A DNA stretch of 64,000 bases from Dyadobacter endophyticus (GCF_014641595.1 NZ_BMIA01000002.1:1-64000), one strand, 5' to 3'; shown: positions 44,160 to 53,033, numbered from the stretch's first letter. Translations and numbers: made by a program. The notes: generated by a model not told the origin, from the letters alone.

Positions 44160-45302
44160 TCAGCACACGGTCAGCAGGCAGAACATATACGAGAAACGCG
44201 AGCTCTCGGGCACTGCCAGCAGTATTTTTTCGCCCTTTTTCAAGGCGCCGCTATTGAATACTTCTTCCAGCATCATATAGATCGAGGCCGCGCCTACGTT
44301 GCCCTTGGTGACAAGGTTGGTGTACCATTTCTCTTTGGGAATAGGCATGCCGTTTTCCCTGAAAAATTCATCGATCTTGCCCTCAAAGAAGTAGCTCGAC
44401 AAATGGGGCAGAAAATAGCTCACATCCGCGATTGTCACCCCTCTTTTGAGAAGAATATCCCTGAGCTTGGCAAAGCCCAATTTAACGATTTTTTCGCCTA
44501 AAAGCTTCACATCCTGCTTGATGCTCAGCACCGAACGCTCCTGGATTTCCTCCGCGGTAAAGTCCTTATAGCTTCTGAGGGTGCCGTCTTCGAGCTTATC
44601 TGCGCCCATGTACATGCACGCTTCGATCTCGTTGGCATATGAGCAGCCTTCAATCCAATCTATTTTCAGGGAAATGCCCTCCTTGTTGGGAGCCGGCTCG
44701 ACCAGGAACGCGCCCGCGCCGTCTGAGAGCATCCAGCGAAGGAAATCCTTTTCAAATGCCAGAAAGGGGTTCTTTTCAAGCCGCGTGAGCTGCTGGATCT
44801 CATCCTCGAACTGGTCTGAGCGCAAAACCGTCGACAAACGCTCGGATGCGCAAGCCACCGCTTTTTGCTTCTCGCCAAGTTTGACGGCCATGTAAGCATA
44901 TTTGAATGCATGCATCCCCGCGCAGCACACGCCCGAGGGTGATACAACCTCTATTGAATCGGCCTGGGGCAGATAACCGTGCACCATTGAACCGTGAGAG
45001 GGCATCAGCTGGTCGGGACTGGATGTAGCGCAGCTGAGCAAATCCATTTCGCCAATCTCTGCCGGATTGTTTTTAAAAAGATCCTGGACGGCAAGGGCGG
45101 CCATTTCTGCATTGGTATGCGTAGGCGTTCCGTCTTTGCGCAATGCGTAAAACCGGTTTTTGATACCGTTATTACGTAAAACAATGGCCTTTGATTTGGA
45201 TGGTTTTCCGTTGATGTATCCTAAGTATTCTTCCATTTCCTCATTGGAAACAGACTCATTCGGTAAAAACTTGGTAATCCTGGTAATATATGCTTCTGAC
45301 AT
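44160..45302 (-). CDS. darB: DarB-type beta-ketoacyl synthase III for dialkylresorcinol
   Basis: A 380-residue condensing enzyme of the FabH fold. With the start at MSEAYITRI, the triad is Cys127 (VCCAGMHAF), His300 (FLPHLSSYF) and Asn335 (KGNVGAASIYM). DarB joins an acyl-ACP or acyl-CoA and a beta-keto acyl chain, giving the cyclohexanedione precursor that DarA aromatises. The start overlaps the DarA stop by one base (TAATG), and this order DarA-DarB is the usual one. A longer frame to 45326 would invade DarA. I cannot tell which chain lengths it uses. Confidence 0.88.
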   Translation of the reverse strand: MSEAYITRITKFLPNESVSNEEMEEYLGYINGKPSKSKAIVLRNNGIKNRFYALRKDGTPTHTNAEMAALAVQDLFKNNPAEIGEMDLLSCATSSPDQLMPSHGSMVHGYLPQADSIEVVSPSGVCCAGMHAFKYAYMAVKLGEKQKAVACASERLSTVLRSDQFEDEIQQLTRLEKNPFLAFEKDFLRWMLSDGAGAFLVEPAPNKEGISLKIDWIEGCSYANEIEACMYMGADKLEDGTLRSYKDFTAEEIQERSVLSIKQDVKLLGEKIVKLGFAKLRDILLKRGVTIADVSYFLPHLSSYFFEGKIDEFFRENGMPIPKEKWYTNLVTKGNVGAASIYMMLEEVFNSGALKKGEKILLAVPESSRFSYMFCLLTVC

Positions 45303-46213
45303 TATGATTTGGTTTCTACACCACAAAAGTATTCTTTTTTCTTCTTAATCGCATTGGCGGCAAAGGGTGCTATCAACACCCTGTAAACCGTAACCAGCAC
45401 AGGCGCCACCATAAAAAGTGCCACCAGCAGGTAGTATTTAAAAAAACCGACCAGCCGTTTCCGCTTTTCAGGCGTGGTACCTTTCGTTTTGATCAGCTTT
45501 GCCCAGATCCGGAATAGTTTCTTGGCCCGCGCTTCGATAAAAAGAATATCAGTGGGTATGTTAATAAGGCCTGTGGCCATGATTTCTCTCTGCAAACCGG
45601 CATACTGCCCGCTATCGTATGCCTTTTTGACAATTGCCCCAAAGCGCGAGGCGCTCTGAATGTCCTGCTCGCTCACGCCCGGCTTTGGAAAAATACCCCA
45701 TTTGCGGTCTTTGCGGCCGGTGAGCATCCAATGCAGAATGGTTACCGCGCTGACAAGATTGGAAACGCGGTCCATCAGCGGGATATTGCCAACCAGCTTG
45801 CCGCCCGCATCGGCGATCAGCTTTTTGACGCTTTCCTGCGAATTGAGCCACATATTCCGCCCCCCGATCACAGTTACGATGGGCGTATCTTTCACCCTGG
45901 CTTTAAAGACAGGGCTGTGCAGCAGCGCTGTTATCGGCAGCGACGGCGACAAAAACCAGGGCTGGTAACCGATCACGATCAGCTCGTAGCGCCCGGCACC
46001 AAAATGCAGCGGTTGGAGCTCGATCGGCTCCTCATGCACGCATTCGGGCATTTTGTCAAAAAATTCGTCGGAAGTCCAGGGAAACACAAAAGGCTTTGCA
46101 GGAAAAATTTCCAGCCGCTCTACTCTTTCAGCATCGAACGGAGTCAGGAACTGATCGATAATTTGATTCAACTGACCTGATTGAGAGTAGTTTACAACTA
46201 GAATATTTTTCAT
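45302..46213 (-). CDS. darA: DarA-type dialkylresorcinol condensing enzyme
   Basis: A 303-residue protein with a flavodoxin-like N-terminus (MKNILVVNYSQSGQLNQII) followed by the DarA-specific stretch PAKPFVFPWTSDEFFDKMPE, a central YQPWFLSPSLPITALLH and GGRNMWLNSQE, and a hydrophobic C-terminal helix (YYLLVALFMVAPVLVTVY) that suggests attachment to the inner membrane. DarA takes the DarB product to the dialkylresorcinol. The family is restricted largely to Bacteroidota and some Proteobacteria and marks flexirubin or arylpolyene-linked clusters. It stands 30 bases after a small exported protein and overlaps darB by one base. Confidence 0.9.
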   Translation of the reverse strand: MKNILVVNYSQSGQLNQIIDQFLTPFDAERVERLEIFPAKPFVFPWTSDEFFDKMPECVHEEPIELQPLHFGAGRYELIVIGYQPWFLSPSLPITALLHSPVFKARVKDTPIVTVIGGRNMWLNSQESVKKLIADAGGKLVGNIPLMDRVSNLVSAVTILHWMLTGRKDRKWGIFPKPGVSEQDIQSASRFGAIVKKAYDSGQYAGLQREIMATGLINIPTDILFIEARAKKLFRIWAKLIKTKGTTPEKRKRLVGFFKYYLLVALFMVAPVLVTVYRVLIAPFAANAIKKKKEYFCGVETKS

Positions 46214-46243
46214 TGATCCCCAAAAATTCCTTTTAATGCATTC

Positions 46244-46720
46244 CTATTTAAGATCCGATTCTTTCAACACCTTCGAATCCCTGGCATAATCGGCGATGAC
46301 GCTTTTAAGGTCTGCGTCCAGCTTCTCATAGCCAGAAACGACGGCCTGTTTGTCGGCATCTATTTCCTTGTTGTATTTCAAAATCCCCGGCGCGTGCTCC
46401 TGTACGGTTAGCCGCAGGAAGCGGAACTCTGTATTAGCTGGGTTAGCTTTAATTTCATCTTCGAGCAGGTGCGCACCTTTTTTGAAAGTCTTCACCTTGC
46501 CTCCTACCCCTTTGACAAATCCCGCTTTCTTCATCGTCAATGCACCTATGTAGGCATTCACTTTCGGGGAGGACCTTTCCGCTTCCAGCCTTGTGAGCAC
46601 CTTATCGATCGATTCCTGCTGGCCGCTGGACAATGCCTTGTAATAAACCCCCTTGTCGATCTGCGCCTGGGCCGACACCGCAAGCAGGACAAGAAGCCAA
46701 AGAGCCGCTATTTGCTTCAT
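46244..46720 (-). CDS. Small exported protein of the pigment cluster
   Basis: A 158-residue protein with a signal peptide (MKQIAALWLLVLLAVSAQAQ); the start at 46720 is preferred to the frame start at 46729. The mature part is helical with HEAT/TPR-like spacing (IDKVLTRLEAERSSPKVNAYIGALTMKKAGF, EDEIKANPANTEFRFLRL), and ends in a Lys/Asp-rich helix. It sits between a methyltransferase and DarA, so it belongs to the operon. The function is unknown; a periplasmic location fits a role in pigment transfer to the outer membrane. Confidence 0.7.
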   Translation of the reverse strand: MKQIAALWLLVLLAVSAQAQIDKGVYYKALSSGQQESIDKVLTRLEAERSSPKVNAYIGALTMKKAGFVKGVGGKVKTFKKGAHLLEDEIKANPANTEFRFLRLTVQEHAPGILKYNKEIDADKQAVVSGYEKLDADLKSVIADYARDSKVLKESDLK

Positions 46721-46763
46721 AACAATCAATATTTACGTACTCGGGATCAAAAAGGACCGGCCA

Positions 46764-47822
46764 TTAAGCCTTTTTCCTGCATTCCAGAATCGTATGATAG
46801 CTGTCGCCAATGAGCGGATAAGTATTAACGACCTCAAATCCGGCCTGGCCGACCAGCTCTTTCATGACACCGATCCTGTACATTTTGCTATTGCCGTTGG
46901 CCATAATTGTAAAATACAGAGATGTCGCCACCAGGCTATAATGCGCAGCAGGATAATTCTGGTTATCAAAAAATGGTTCCAGAATGTATAATGTGGTGTT
47001 TTCAGAAGCTGCCTGGAAGGCGTTTTCAAGGATTGCTACAATTTGTTCTTTGGAGAAACAATCCAGAAACTGGCTCATCCAGATCACATCGGCGCCCTGC
47101 GGGATTTTCTGTGTCGTATCCAGCAGGTCGATCGCGTGGAAATCGATGCGGCCCAGCAAACCTCTTTCGGTTGCATTCGCACGCGCTACGTTGAGCTGCA
47201 CCGGCAGATCGAGTATTTTAATCCTCACATCCGCGTCGTGATCGCAGCAAGCAAAGGACCATTTACCTGTATTGCCGCCAATGTCAAAGAGCAGTTTCGG
47301 CTTTTTAGCAAAGACGATTTTTAAAGCGTCCGGAAATGCATTGTCCGAATAATAATGATCGAATTCAAACCAGGAAGTTTTCGCGGGTTCGGGAAGGATC
47401 GAGAGCCCTTCATAGATCGTCGGCCAGCTGCCCAGCTCTTTGAGCCCTTCGGGTTTACCATTGACGATGCTCTCGGTCATGTGGCTTGCGCCCTGGTAGC
47501 ACACATCCTTCATGAAATTCATGTTCACGCGCGTCATCTCGTCCTTCAAGAGGAAAAAACCGACTTTACTGATCTTGACGATCTCATTTTCTATTTCCAC
47601 CACACCCAGGATTTCGGCCGCTTCCAGCAAGAGGGTCACCCCGTATTCGGAGACATTCACATTTTCGATGATCTTATCAATGCTTACTCCCTTACGGTTT
47701 TCGCTGATGTACTGCAAGATACCCAGGTCCCTGAGGGCCACCACCGACTGGAAATACATCGGGCCGAATGCTATCTTCTGTGCTTCATACTTGGCTTCAA
47801 TAGCCGACAATTCTTTTTTCAT
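46764..47822 (-). CDS. SAM-dependent O-methyltransferase-like enzyme of the pigment cluster
   Basis: A 352-residue enzyme with an N-terminal dimerisation-type winged helix (SEYGVTLLLEAAEILGVVEI) and a C-terminal Rossmann domain of the O-methyltransferase-2 group: LLFDIGGNTGKWS binds S-adenosylmethionine, IKILDLPVQLNVARA lies near the adenine, and DVIWMSQFLDCFS is the post-motif region. Methyl groups on the aryl ring are known in flexirubins, so this enzyme could act on the aryl or resorcinol ring; whether it makes C- or O-methylation is open. It overlaps the DUF218 gene by 4 bases (ATGA) and is part of that operon. Confidence 0.85.
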   Translation of the reverse strand: MKKELSAIEAKYEAQKIAFGPMYFQSVVALRDLGILQYISENRKGVSIDKIIENVNVSEYGVTLLLEAAEILGVVEIENEIVKISKVGFFLLKDEMTRVNMNFMKDVCYQGASHMTESIVNGKPEGLKELGSWPTIYEGLSILPEPAKTSWFEFDHYYSDNAFPDALKIVFAKKPKLLFDIGGNTGKWSFACCDHDADVRIKILDLPVQLNVARANATERGLLGRIDFHAIDLLDTTQKIPQGADVIWMSQFLDCFSKEQIVAILENAFQAASENTTLYILEPFFDNQNYPAAHYSLVATSLYFTIMANGNSKMYRIGVMKELVGQAGFEVVNTYPLIGDSYHTILECRKKA

Positions 47823-48559
47823 TGTACGCTTTTAGTGTTCCCTGACTGTTCGGAAGAGGGTATCATCCGATCCTTGTATTTTCTCCTGTATTTCGCTTTT
47901 TTCAGATCTTGCTCGTGCCAGACGATGTACTTGCCCATCGTGCCGCGGAAACGCTTGAAAAAACCTTCCTTATCTGAGAGCTTGACAAAACCTTCCTTGA
48001 CGACTGCATTACTATGGTCGGCCTTGGGCTCGTATACATTCATTGTTTTCACCGTATCGATCACCGTCGGCAGCAACCCGATCGGAAGTTCAAATTTTTT
48101 GACGAACTTCTTCATATAGCTCGTCTGGATAGGATCGGTGGCAAGCGCAATTTTCGAAAAGCCAAGCTCTTTTGCAAGGCGGTAGGAATAATACACATTT
48201 TCTGTGCTGTGCTGGGCCCTTTCCTCGGTGAACAGGTGCTCGCGCGGGATGCCGAGCGCCTCAGCGTAGTTGGCCATTACTCGGCTTTCGATGTAGGGCG
48301 TTGCTACCGCTCCGCCCGAGAAGATCACGTTTTTGGTATAACCCTTCGAGTACAGATAATAGGCCCAGTGAATGCGGAGCTGATGTACCATGTCCCATTT
48401 CTGGCCGTTGTAAGGAAAGCCGGGAACGATAATGGCCTCGTAAGGCGCTTGCTTGGCACCTTTCGTGAAAGCCTTTGCCGCTGAACGGTAGAGCATTTTG
48501 CCACAGCTTGTCAAGAGCAGGCAGATCAGCAGCAGGGAAAACCAATGGGCGATGCGCAC
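47819..48559 (-). CDS. YdcF/DUF218-family lipoprotein at the head of the pigment operon
   Basis: A 246-residue protein with a lipoprotein signal (lipobox LTSC near residue 19) and the DUF218 domain: EAIIVPGFPYNG, KNVIFSGGAVATPYIES, ERAQHSTENVYYSYRLAKELG and KIALATDPIQTSYMKKF. DUF218 (YdcF/SanA) proteins may bind nucleotide-like ligands and are linked to envelope integrity; no activity is proven. It starts the run of overlapping genes that leads to DarA/DarB, directly behind a terminator-like hairpin, so it is probably the first gene of this transcript. Confidence 0.8.
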   Translation of the reverse strand: MRIAHWFSLLLICLLLTSCGKMLYRSAAKAFTKGAKQAPYEAIIVPGFPYNGQKWDMVHQLRIHWAYYLYSKGYTKNVIFSGGAVATPYIESRVMANYAEALGIPREHLFTEERAQHSTENVYYSYRLAKELGFSKIALATDPIQTSYMKKFVKKFELPIGLLPTVIDTVKTMNVYEPKADHSNAVVKEGFVKLSDKEGFFKRFRGTMGKYIVWHEQDLKKAKYRRKYKDRMIPSSEQSGNTKSVQ

Positions 48560-48585
48560 GGTAACGGGTTAGCGGTTTTAAACAG

Positions 48586-48633
48586 TAAGCTGTGAACGTT
48601 CACCGGATTCAGGCAAACAGATCACAGCTTACA
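48586..48633 (-). terminator. Hairpin between the 211-aa exported protein gene and the DUF218 gene
   Basis: A perfect 11-base inverted repeat (GTAAGCTGTGA at 48586-48596, TCACAGCTTAC at 48623-48633) with a 26-base spacer that itself contains a TGAACGTTCA palindrome. On the minus strand it is followed by TGTTTAAAA, a weak U-tract. It would separate the upstream and downstream halves of the cluster. Confidence 0.6.
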
Positions 48634-48695
48634 AGACGATGATATGGTATCGGTAATCAATCTGAACTTTAAAAATAGACAATTCTATTTACTTT

Positions 48696-49331
48696 TTAAG
48701 CTTTGAATGATTTGCTCCACTTTTTGTAAAGGCTTTTGTCGATTTCCTGGTTGATCTTGTAAACCCCGCCGGCCCAATAGTTGCGAAAACCAAAGCCGCC
48801 CGCTTTACCTTCCACTTTTTCGGTATGGATCACCTTTTTGGTTGCAAGGTCAATGAATGTAACCCAAACTATGAGCTTTTCCGCATTTTTGTTCAGGCTT
48901 TCCACTACATAAACGATGCCGATTCCATCCTTTTCGCTCAGCGAATATTTGGCGACCGATTTCTTGACCTGCTCTTCGGTAATGCTGTACTCGTCGTCGG
49001 TGATATTTTTCTCCACGTTCACCGATTTGTTCAAGCTCACCATATCCTCCACTTTCGACTTGTACTGATCGTCCTTAAGGCTGAATGCCTTTTGTAGAGA
49101 AAATTTCTTGGCTTCGAGCTCGATCAGGTTGTTCCAGCTTACAATATGCTGGTTTTGAATTGCCTGCGCATCGGTAAAACCTACTTTGCCAATGTATTTG
49201 GCTTGTGTAAAATCAAGACCCAGGAAAACCAGCTTGGTTTTACCTGCAAAAAGGTCAGCCATGGTGTTGTCTGCGTTAGCCACGCTCACCACATGAAACA
49301 ACACAAATGCGATCAGTAGTAACTTTTTCAT
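48696..49331 (-). CDS. Exported protein of unknown function (211 aa)
   Basis: A 211-residue protein with a signal peptide (MKKLLLIAFVLFHVVSVANA). The mature part is beta-rich with a repeated Lys/Asp pattern, and has VYVVESLNKNAEKLIVWVTFIDL and GKAGGFGFRNYWAGGVYKI near the end. I do not recognise a family. It follows the 204-residue exported protein gene by 26 bases and ends before a terminator-like hairpin. Both lie in the pigment cluster, between the CoA ligase and the DUF218 gene. The two proteins share the same general size, export signal and KLVFLG/VEYDY-like early strands but are not obviously homologous. Confidence 0.75.
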   Translation of the reverse strand: MKKLLLIAFVLFHVVSVANADNTMADLFAGKTKLVFLGLDFTQAKYIGKVGFTDAQAIQNQHIVSWNNLIELEAKKFSLQKAFSLKDDQYKSKVEDMVSLNKSVNVEKNITDDEYSITEEQVKKSVAKYSLSEKDGIGIVYVVESLNKNAEKLIVWVTFIDLATKKVIHTEKVEGKAGGFGFRNYWAGGVYKINQEIDKSLYKKWSKSFKA

Positions 49332-49357
49332 AACCGGAAGTAATTTGGAACGTTAGT

Positions 49358-49972
49358 TTATTTTAGTTTTTTATCCAGAAATGCCGCCAGGGATTTGCCC
49401 GCTTTCGCATAAGACTCGGCAATGCGGACGCCCGTATCGAAGTCGAAACCGCCGAACTGGCCGCCCGGAACATTTCTCATTCCAATTTCTGCAACTTTAT
49501 TGGATTTGTTAGCCGATTCGACAAGGTCTACTTCAAAATCCACATACGCGTTCTTGCGCATCACCCCCACGTTGAAACCCGGTTCTATGAATTTGGTTTT
49601 CACAATAAGGGTATACTGAGCGTCGGGACGGGCCGTAACGGCTGAGATACCTTTATCTGCCAGACCTTTGTTGAAAAGCTCTTCGAACTTGGGTTCATAG
49701 CGGGCCTTACGGTCTTCCACCCAGGCCTTTTTCCAGGTATCGCCTTTGCCGGCCTCCTTGGCATTGTACTCGGCCGATTTCTTGTCGAGATACTCCTGTT
49801 CTGTGGCAAATTTACCTACTCCGAACGCTGAGTAGTCGTATTCCACGTTAACGGTTTTCTGGCCCGACAGCACCCCTACATCCCCTGAACGGAGATCGAC
49901 ACGCTGGGCAAGAGCTGCATCTGCGGCAAGGAAGGAAACGGCCATTACAGAGGCGTAAATCAATTTTTTCAT
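49358..49972 (-). CDS. Exported protein of unknown function (204 aa)
   Basis: A 204-residue protein with a signal peptide (KKLIYASVMAVSFLAADAALAQ). The mature part begins RVDLRSGDVGVLSGQKTVNVEYDY and has a middle segment YTLIVKTKFIEPGFNVGVMRKNAYVDFEVDLVE that resembles lipid- or ligand-binding beta structures of the DUF4410 kind; this resemblance is weak. A helical end (ESYAKAGKSLAAFLDKKLK) follows. It precedes the 211-residue gene by 26 bases and has a promoter-like element in front of it. A periplasmic role in this cluster is an inference from context. Confidence 0.75.
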   Translation of the reverse strand: MKKLIYASVMAVSFLAADAALAQRVDLRSGDVGVLSGQKTVNVEYDYSAFGVGKFATEQEYLDKKSAEYNAKEAGKGDTWKKAWVEDRKARYEPKFEELFNKGLADKGISAVTARPDAQYTLIVKTKFIEPGFNVGVMRKNAYVDFEVDLVESANKSNKVAEIGMRNVPGGQFGGFDFDTGVRIAESYAKAGKSLAAFLDKKLK

Positions 49973-50005
49973 AGTAGTAATTTTATTTTTATGGTAACAG
50001 AGGCG

Positions 50006-51256
50006 TCAAATATAGATCAATTTCTCAGGTTTGCGTTTCTCCTGTTTGTAGATCCGGAAAGTTAGTTCTTCAGCGGTCACGAAAGTTAAAGAGGGCGATA
50101 CGCGGAGCCTGGATTTGAAGAGCGAATGCATGGTTTCCTTGAATGCCGTAGTCTGCAACTGCATGGGCAGCACAACGGTGATCTCATCGTTTCCAAACTC
50201 GTTTTTAGATACGACAACCTGGTACAAATCGATTTCCTTCACAGCGTCGAGCACATCAAATAAAGCGGGCGGGAATATGGTCGTCCCTTTGAATTTGATC
50301 ATTTGCTGCTTGCGCCCTACCACCGGCCCCAGGCGCGGGCTGGTGCGCCCGCATGCGCAGGGCTGGTAATAGACATTACATAAATCGCCGGTCTTGTAGC
50401 GCAGCAGCGGCAGGCCTTCCACGCCAAGCGTAGTTACCACCACCTCGCCAAGCTCACCGTCCTTGACCGCATTGCCTTCATCGTCTACTACTTCCAGAAT
50501 CAAAAGCTCCGGGTTCAGATGCCCGCCTTTGCCTTCGCCGCATTCAGTGAAGGCCGCACCCATTTCAGTAGACGCATAGGTTGAATACAGTTTCACCTCC
50601 CATTGCGAGGTGATGCGTTTGCCCAGCTCATTGAGCGAAAAATCCGGGTTGCGGATCGGCTCGCCGATACAGATAATGGATCTGATGCTCGATGAACGGT
50701 AATCGATATCGTTGGCTATGGCATAGTCGATCAGCCTTGGGATGAAGGACGGAATGGCAATGATAACTGTCGGCGAAAACCGCTGGACCGATTCCCATTG
50801 CAGAAAAGGCGCTCCCGGGCCTACGCGGATCATCCCCGCCCCCATTTTGCGTGCGCCCATCCAATAGGCCAGCCCGGCCATAAACCGCCGGTCGATCGTC
50901 GTCATAAGCTGGTAAATATCATCCTGGCTGCCACCGGCGCAACGGAAAGATTCAGATTCGTTGTTTGCAAGCCTTTCCACGTCGGAATCCGTAAGGTAAA
51001 AAGCGACCGGATCGCTCAGTGTGCCCGATGTGGTTACGAAATCGGTAATGCGGCTTTTGGGCACGCAAAGGAAGTCGTCGTTGTATTGGGCCAGATCATC
51101 TTTGGTTGTAAATGGCAGCTGGCCAAGGTCTGCAACTGTCCGGATCGTGTTTATATCAATATGGTGGGCGCTGAAAACCCGCTGGTAATAGGCGGAATTA
51201 GCAGAAACGTAGGATAATAGCTGCTGCAAGCCAGGCTGCTGTGTTTCAGGACTCAT
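50006..51256 (-). CDS. Phenylacetate-CoA-ligase-like acyl/aryl-CoA ligase
   Basis: A 416-residue adenylate-forming enzyme (ANL superfamily, PaaK-like size). The start at 51256 (MSPETQQPGLQ) is preferred; a frame from 51298 adds 14 unlikely residues. Motifs: the ATP loop TTSGTLSDPVAF, the adenine-binding YSTYASTEMG, the hinge RYKTGDL, and CACGRTSPRLGPVVGRKQQM with the cysteine pair common in this group. It would activate an aryl or fatty acid for loading onto the carrier protein; an aromatic starter such as 4-hydroxycinnamate would fit flexirubin chemistry, but no ammonia-lyase is in the window. It follows the C45 gene by 48 bases in one operon. Confidence 0.85.
   Translation of the reverse strand: MSPETQQPGLQQLLSYVSANSAYYQRVFSAHHIDINTIRTVADLGQLPFTTKDDLAQYNDDFLCVPKSRITDFVTTSGTLSDPVAFYLTDSDVERLANNESESFRCAGGSQDDIYQLMTTIDRRFMAGLAYWMGARKMGAGMIRVGPGAPFLQWESVQRFSPTVIIAIPSFIPRLIDYAIANDIDYRSSSIRSIICIGEPIRNPDFSLNELGKRITSQWEVKLYSTYASTEMGAAFTECGEGKGGHLNPELLILEVVDDEGNAVKDGELGEVVVTTLGVEGLPLLRYKTGDLCNVYYQPCACGRTSPRLGPVVGRKQQMIKFKGTTIFPPALFDVLDAVKEIDLYQVVVSKNEFGNDEITVVLPMQLQTTAFKETMHSLFKSRLRVSPSLTFVTAEELTFRIYKQEKRKPEKLIYI
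50007..50014 (-). promoter_or_regulatory. Bacteroidota-type -7 element before the 204-aa exported protein gene
   Basis: On the minus strand TATATTTG, an exact -7 consensus, overlapping the CoA ligase stop codon and 34 bases before the ATG at 49972. No good -33 element is seen. Confidence 0.4.
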
Positions 51257-51304
51257 GGCAATCAAAAGTTGACGTGGAAAATCTAAAAAAATGGACAACA
51301 GCCG

Positions 51305-53014
51305 TTAATGGCTTTTGTTTGTGCATTCGGTTATCCGCCTCCGGATCGATTTCTGCTCGCTCAGCGATGATACCTCATGCTTCAATGCCTTTTCATAGTA
51401 ACCGATGGCTTTGCCAAAATCACCTTTCTTTTGGTGATACTGTCCAAGGAAAAAATAAGGAAGATAACTCTGCGCGTTATTGGCAATAAATTCCTTCTCG
51501 GCCCCTGCCGTCAGCGAAAGCGGTGTGTCCAGCATCACATATTTAGTGATTTTCTGTCTCAGAGATTTAAATGCTTCAAACTTTTTATAATCCGCCGATT
51601 CCAGAAACGGATCACGGGCGATTTCCAGCGAGTCAAATGATTGAAATTGACCTTTTTGTGCAAAAACGCGGGTGAGGTCATATCCTACAAACTCGCCGAG
51701 CTGGTAAGGAGAAGCTGAAATCCAGAACTGTTTTTGGGCAGGTTTGAAAACAATGCCATGGTGGGCGATCAGCTGGTTGAGCAGTTTCGAGTTGCCATAA
51801 CCGATAAATTTATCATCTACCCCCTTTTGATCACGCAGAATAGCCGTGGCCTGATTCACATCCATCGGGTAAGATCTGCCCATGAGCTGGTTCATACGGT
51901 CAAAACGCGCTTTGGAGTCGGTATCCCTGATATTTTCGATATTGACCGAATCCTTCACAAATGCACTGCTCTGATAATGGTTTGCGCAAACCAGGTAGTC
52001 TTTGCCCGGATCATACACGCCCATTTTCTGGGGAGATTTCTCGATGATCACCGCCTTATCGTCGGCGGCCGAGCCGATCAGCAGCGATTCGGAAACAAAT
52101 GTCTCGCTTTTGGCAGCAATGCTGCGCGCCTCCTGGATCGTGCCGGCATATTGCAGGATCTCCCGCGCCAAAATAGAAATTGGCTCCTTGGCCGAGAAGG
52201 GGATATCTGATTTGGAAGCGTTTAATGTAACGGTAATGCCCTTCTCATTCATACCCGAGACCACCCCGGTAAGGCCCGCCCAGGCGTAGGAGGCAAATTT
52301 GTAGCCTTTCTCGGGATTCATAAAGACGATCAGCTTGTCTTCGGCAAATGCATCGCCCATGTAAAAGTCGAAGTTGCGGGCAATCAGCAGGGTGGAATCC
52401 TTGGTGAGCGAATGGTTGACGGCAAACGAGGTGCAGCCGACCATATTCAAATCCGTCAGCGCGTGGCCGATGTCGTGGGCGGCGTGGTAGTTGAGAATAC
52501 GGTAATATTTGGGGCCGATGTAGTCGAACTGGTCTGAAAAAGACTGGGAAACACCGTAAATCTCCTGCTGGTTTTCCGCTGGGATATACTTGTAAATCTC
52601 GCGGTTGAACCAGCCCACAAAACCTTTCAATACTTGCAAAAACATCGCGCTCGGGATCATCTCCTTGATCTGGCCAACAAAATGCACTTCCTGCTTCTCC
52701 ATCAGCTCTCTGGCAAGGATCCCGTAAATAAGCCCGCGCTCATAAGGGGAGCCTTCCAGATACATTTCCCAGATGCCGTGCTTGTTTTTTCTGAGCCAGT
52801 TGTTGCCCACCCGGTAATGGTTCTCCCCTACCTGCTCGCGCTTGTAACTTTCGACAGTTTTAGTACTTTCAACCTCCGGACTTGGCACGTGGATACGCCA
52901 CAGGAACAATCCAAAGAGTATGCCGATGATCAGAAGGAAAATCAGGAATGCTTTGAGCGCAGAGCGCAGAACTTTGTTTTTAGGCCACATAAAATAAGCA
53001 GAAGGGCGCATCAT
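51305..53014 (-). CDS. C45-type autoproteolytic acyltransferase/hydrolase with a TPR tail
   Basis: A 569-residue membrane-anchored Ntn-hydrolase. One N-terminal helix (about residues 19-39, LKAFLIFLLIIGILFGLFLW) places the rest in the periplasm. Autocleavage would occur before Cys194 in MVGCTSFAV, the catalytic residue of the isopenicillin N acyltransferase (C45) family; supporting residues include LIARNFDF and NEKGITVTLNASKS. Near the C-terminus a TPR unit (YLPYFFLGQYHQKKGDFGKAIGYYEKAL) is attached. It may join or cleave acyl or aryl esters on the pigment. A second ATG at 52990 is an alternative start. It lies at the head of an operon with the CoA ligase. Confidence 0.85.
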   Translation of the reverse strand: MMRPSAYFMWPKNKVLRSALKAFLIFLLIIGILFGLFLWRIHVPSPEVESTKTVESYKREQVGENHYRVGNNWLRKNKHGIWEMYLEGSPYERGLIYGILARELMEKQEVHFVGQIKEMIPSAMFLQVLKGFVGWFNREIYKYIPAENQQEIYGVSQSFSDQFDYIGPKYYRILNYHAAHDIGHALTDLNMVGCTSFAVNHSLTKDSTLLIARNFDFYMGDAFAEDKLIVFMNPEKGYKFASYAWAGLTGVVSGMNEKGITVTLNASKSDIPFSAKEPISILAREILQYAGTIQEARSIAAKSETFVSESLLIGSAADDKAVIIEKSPQKMGVYDPGKDYLVCANHYQSSAFVKDSVNIENIRDTDSKARFDRMNQLMGRSYPMDVNQATAILRDQKGVDDKFIGYGNSKLLNQLIAHHGIVFKPAQKQFWISASPYQLGEFVGYDLTRVFAQKGQFQSFDSLEIARDPFLESADYKKFEAFKSLRQKITKYVMLDTPLSLTAGAEKEFIANNAQSYLPYFFLGQYHQKKGDFGKAIGYYEKALKHEVSSLSEQKSIRRRITECTNKSH

Positions 53015-53033
53015 GTGACGCCTGATCTGATAC

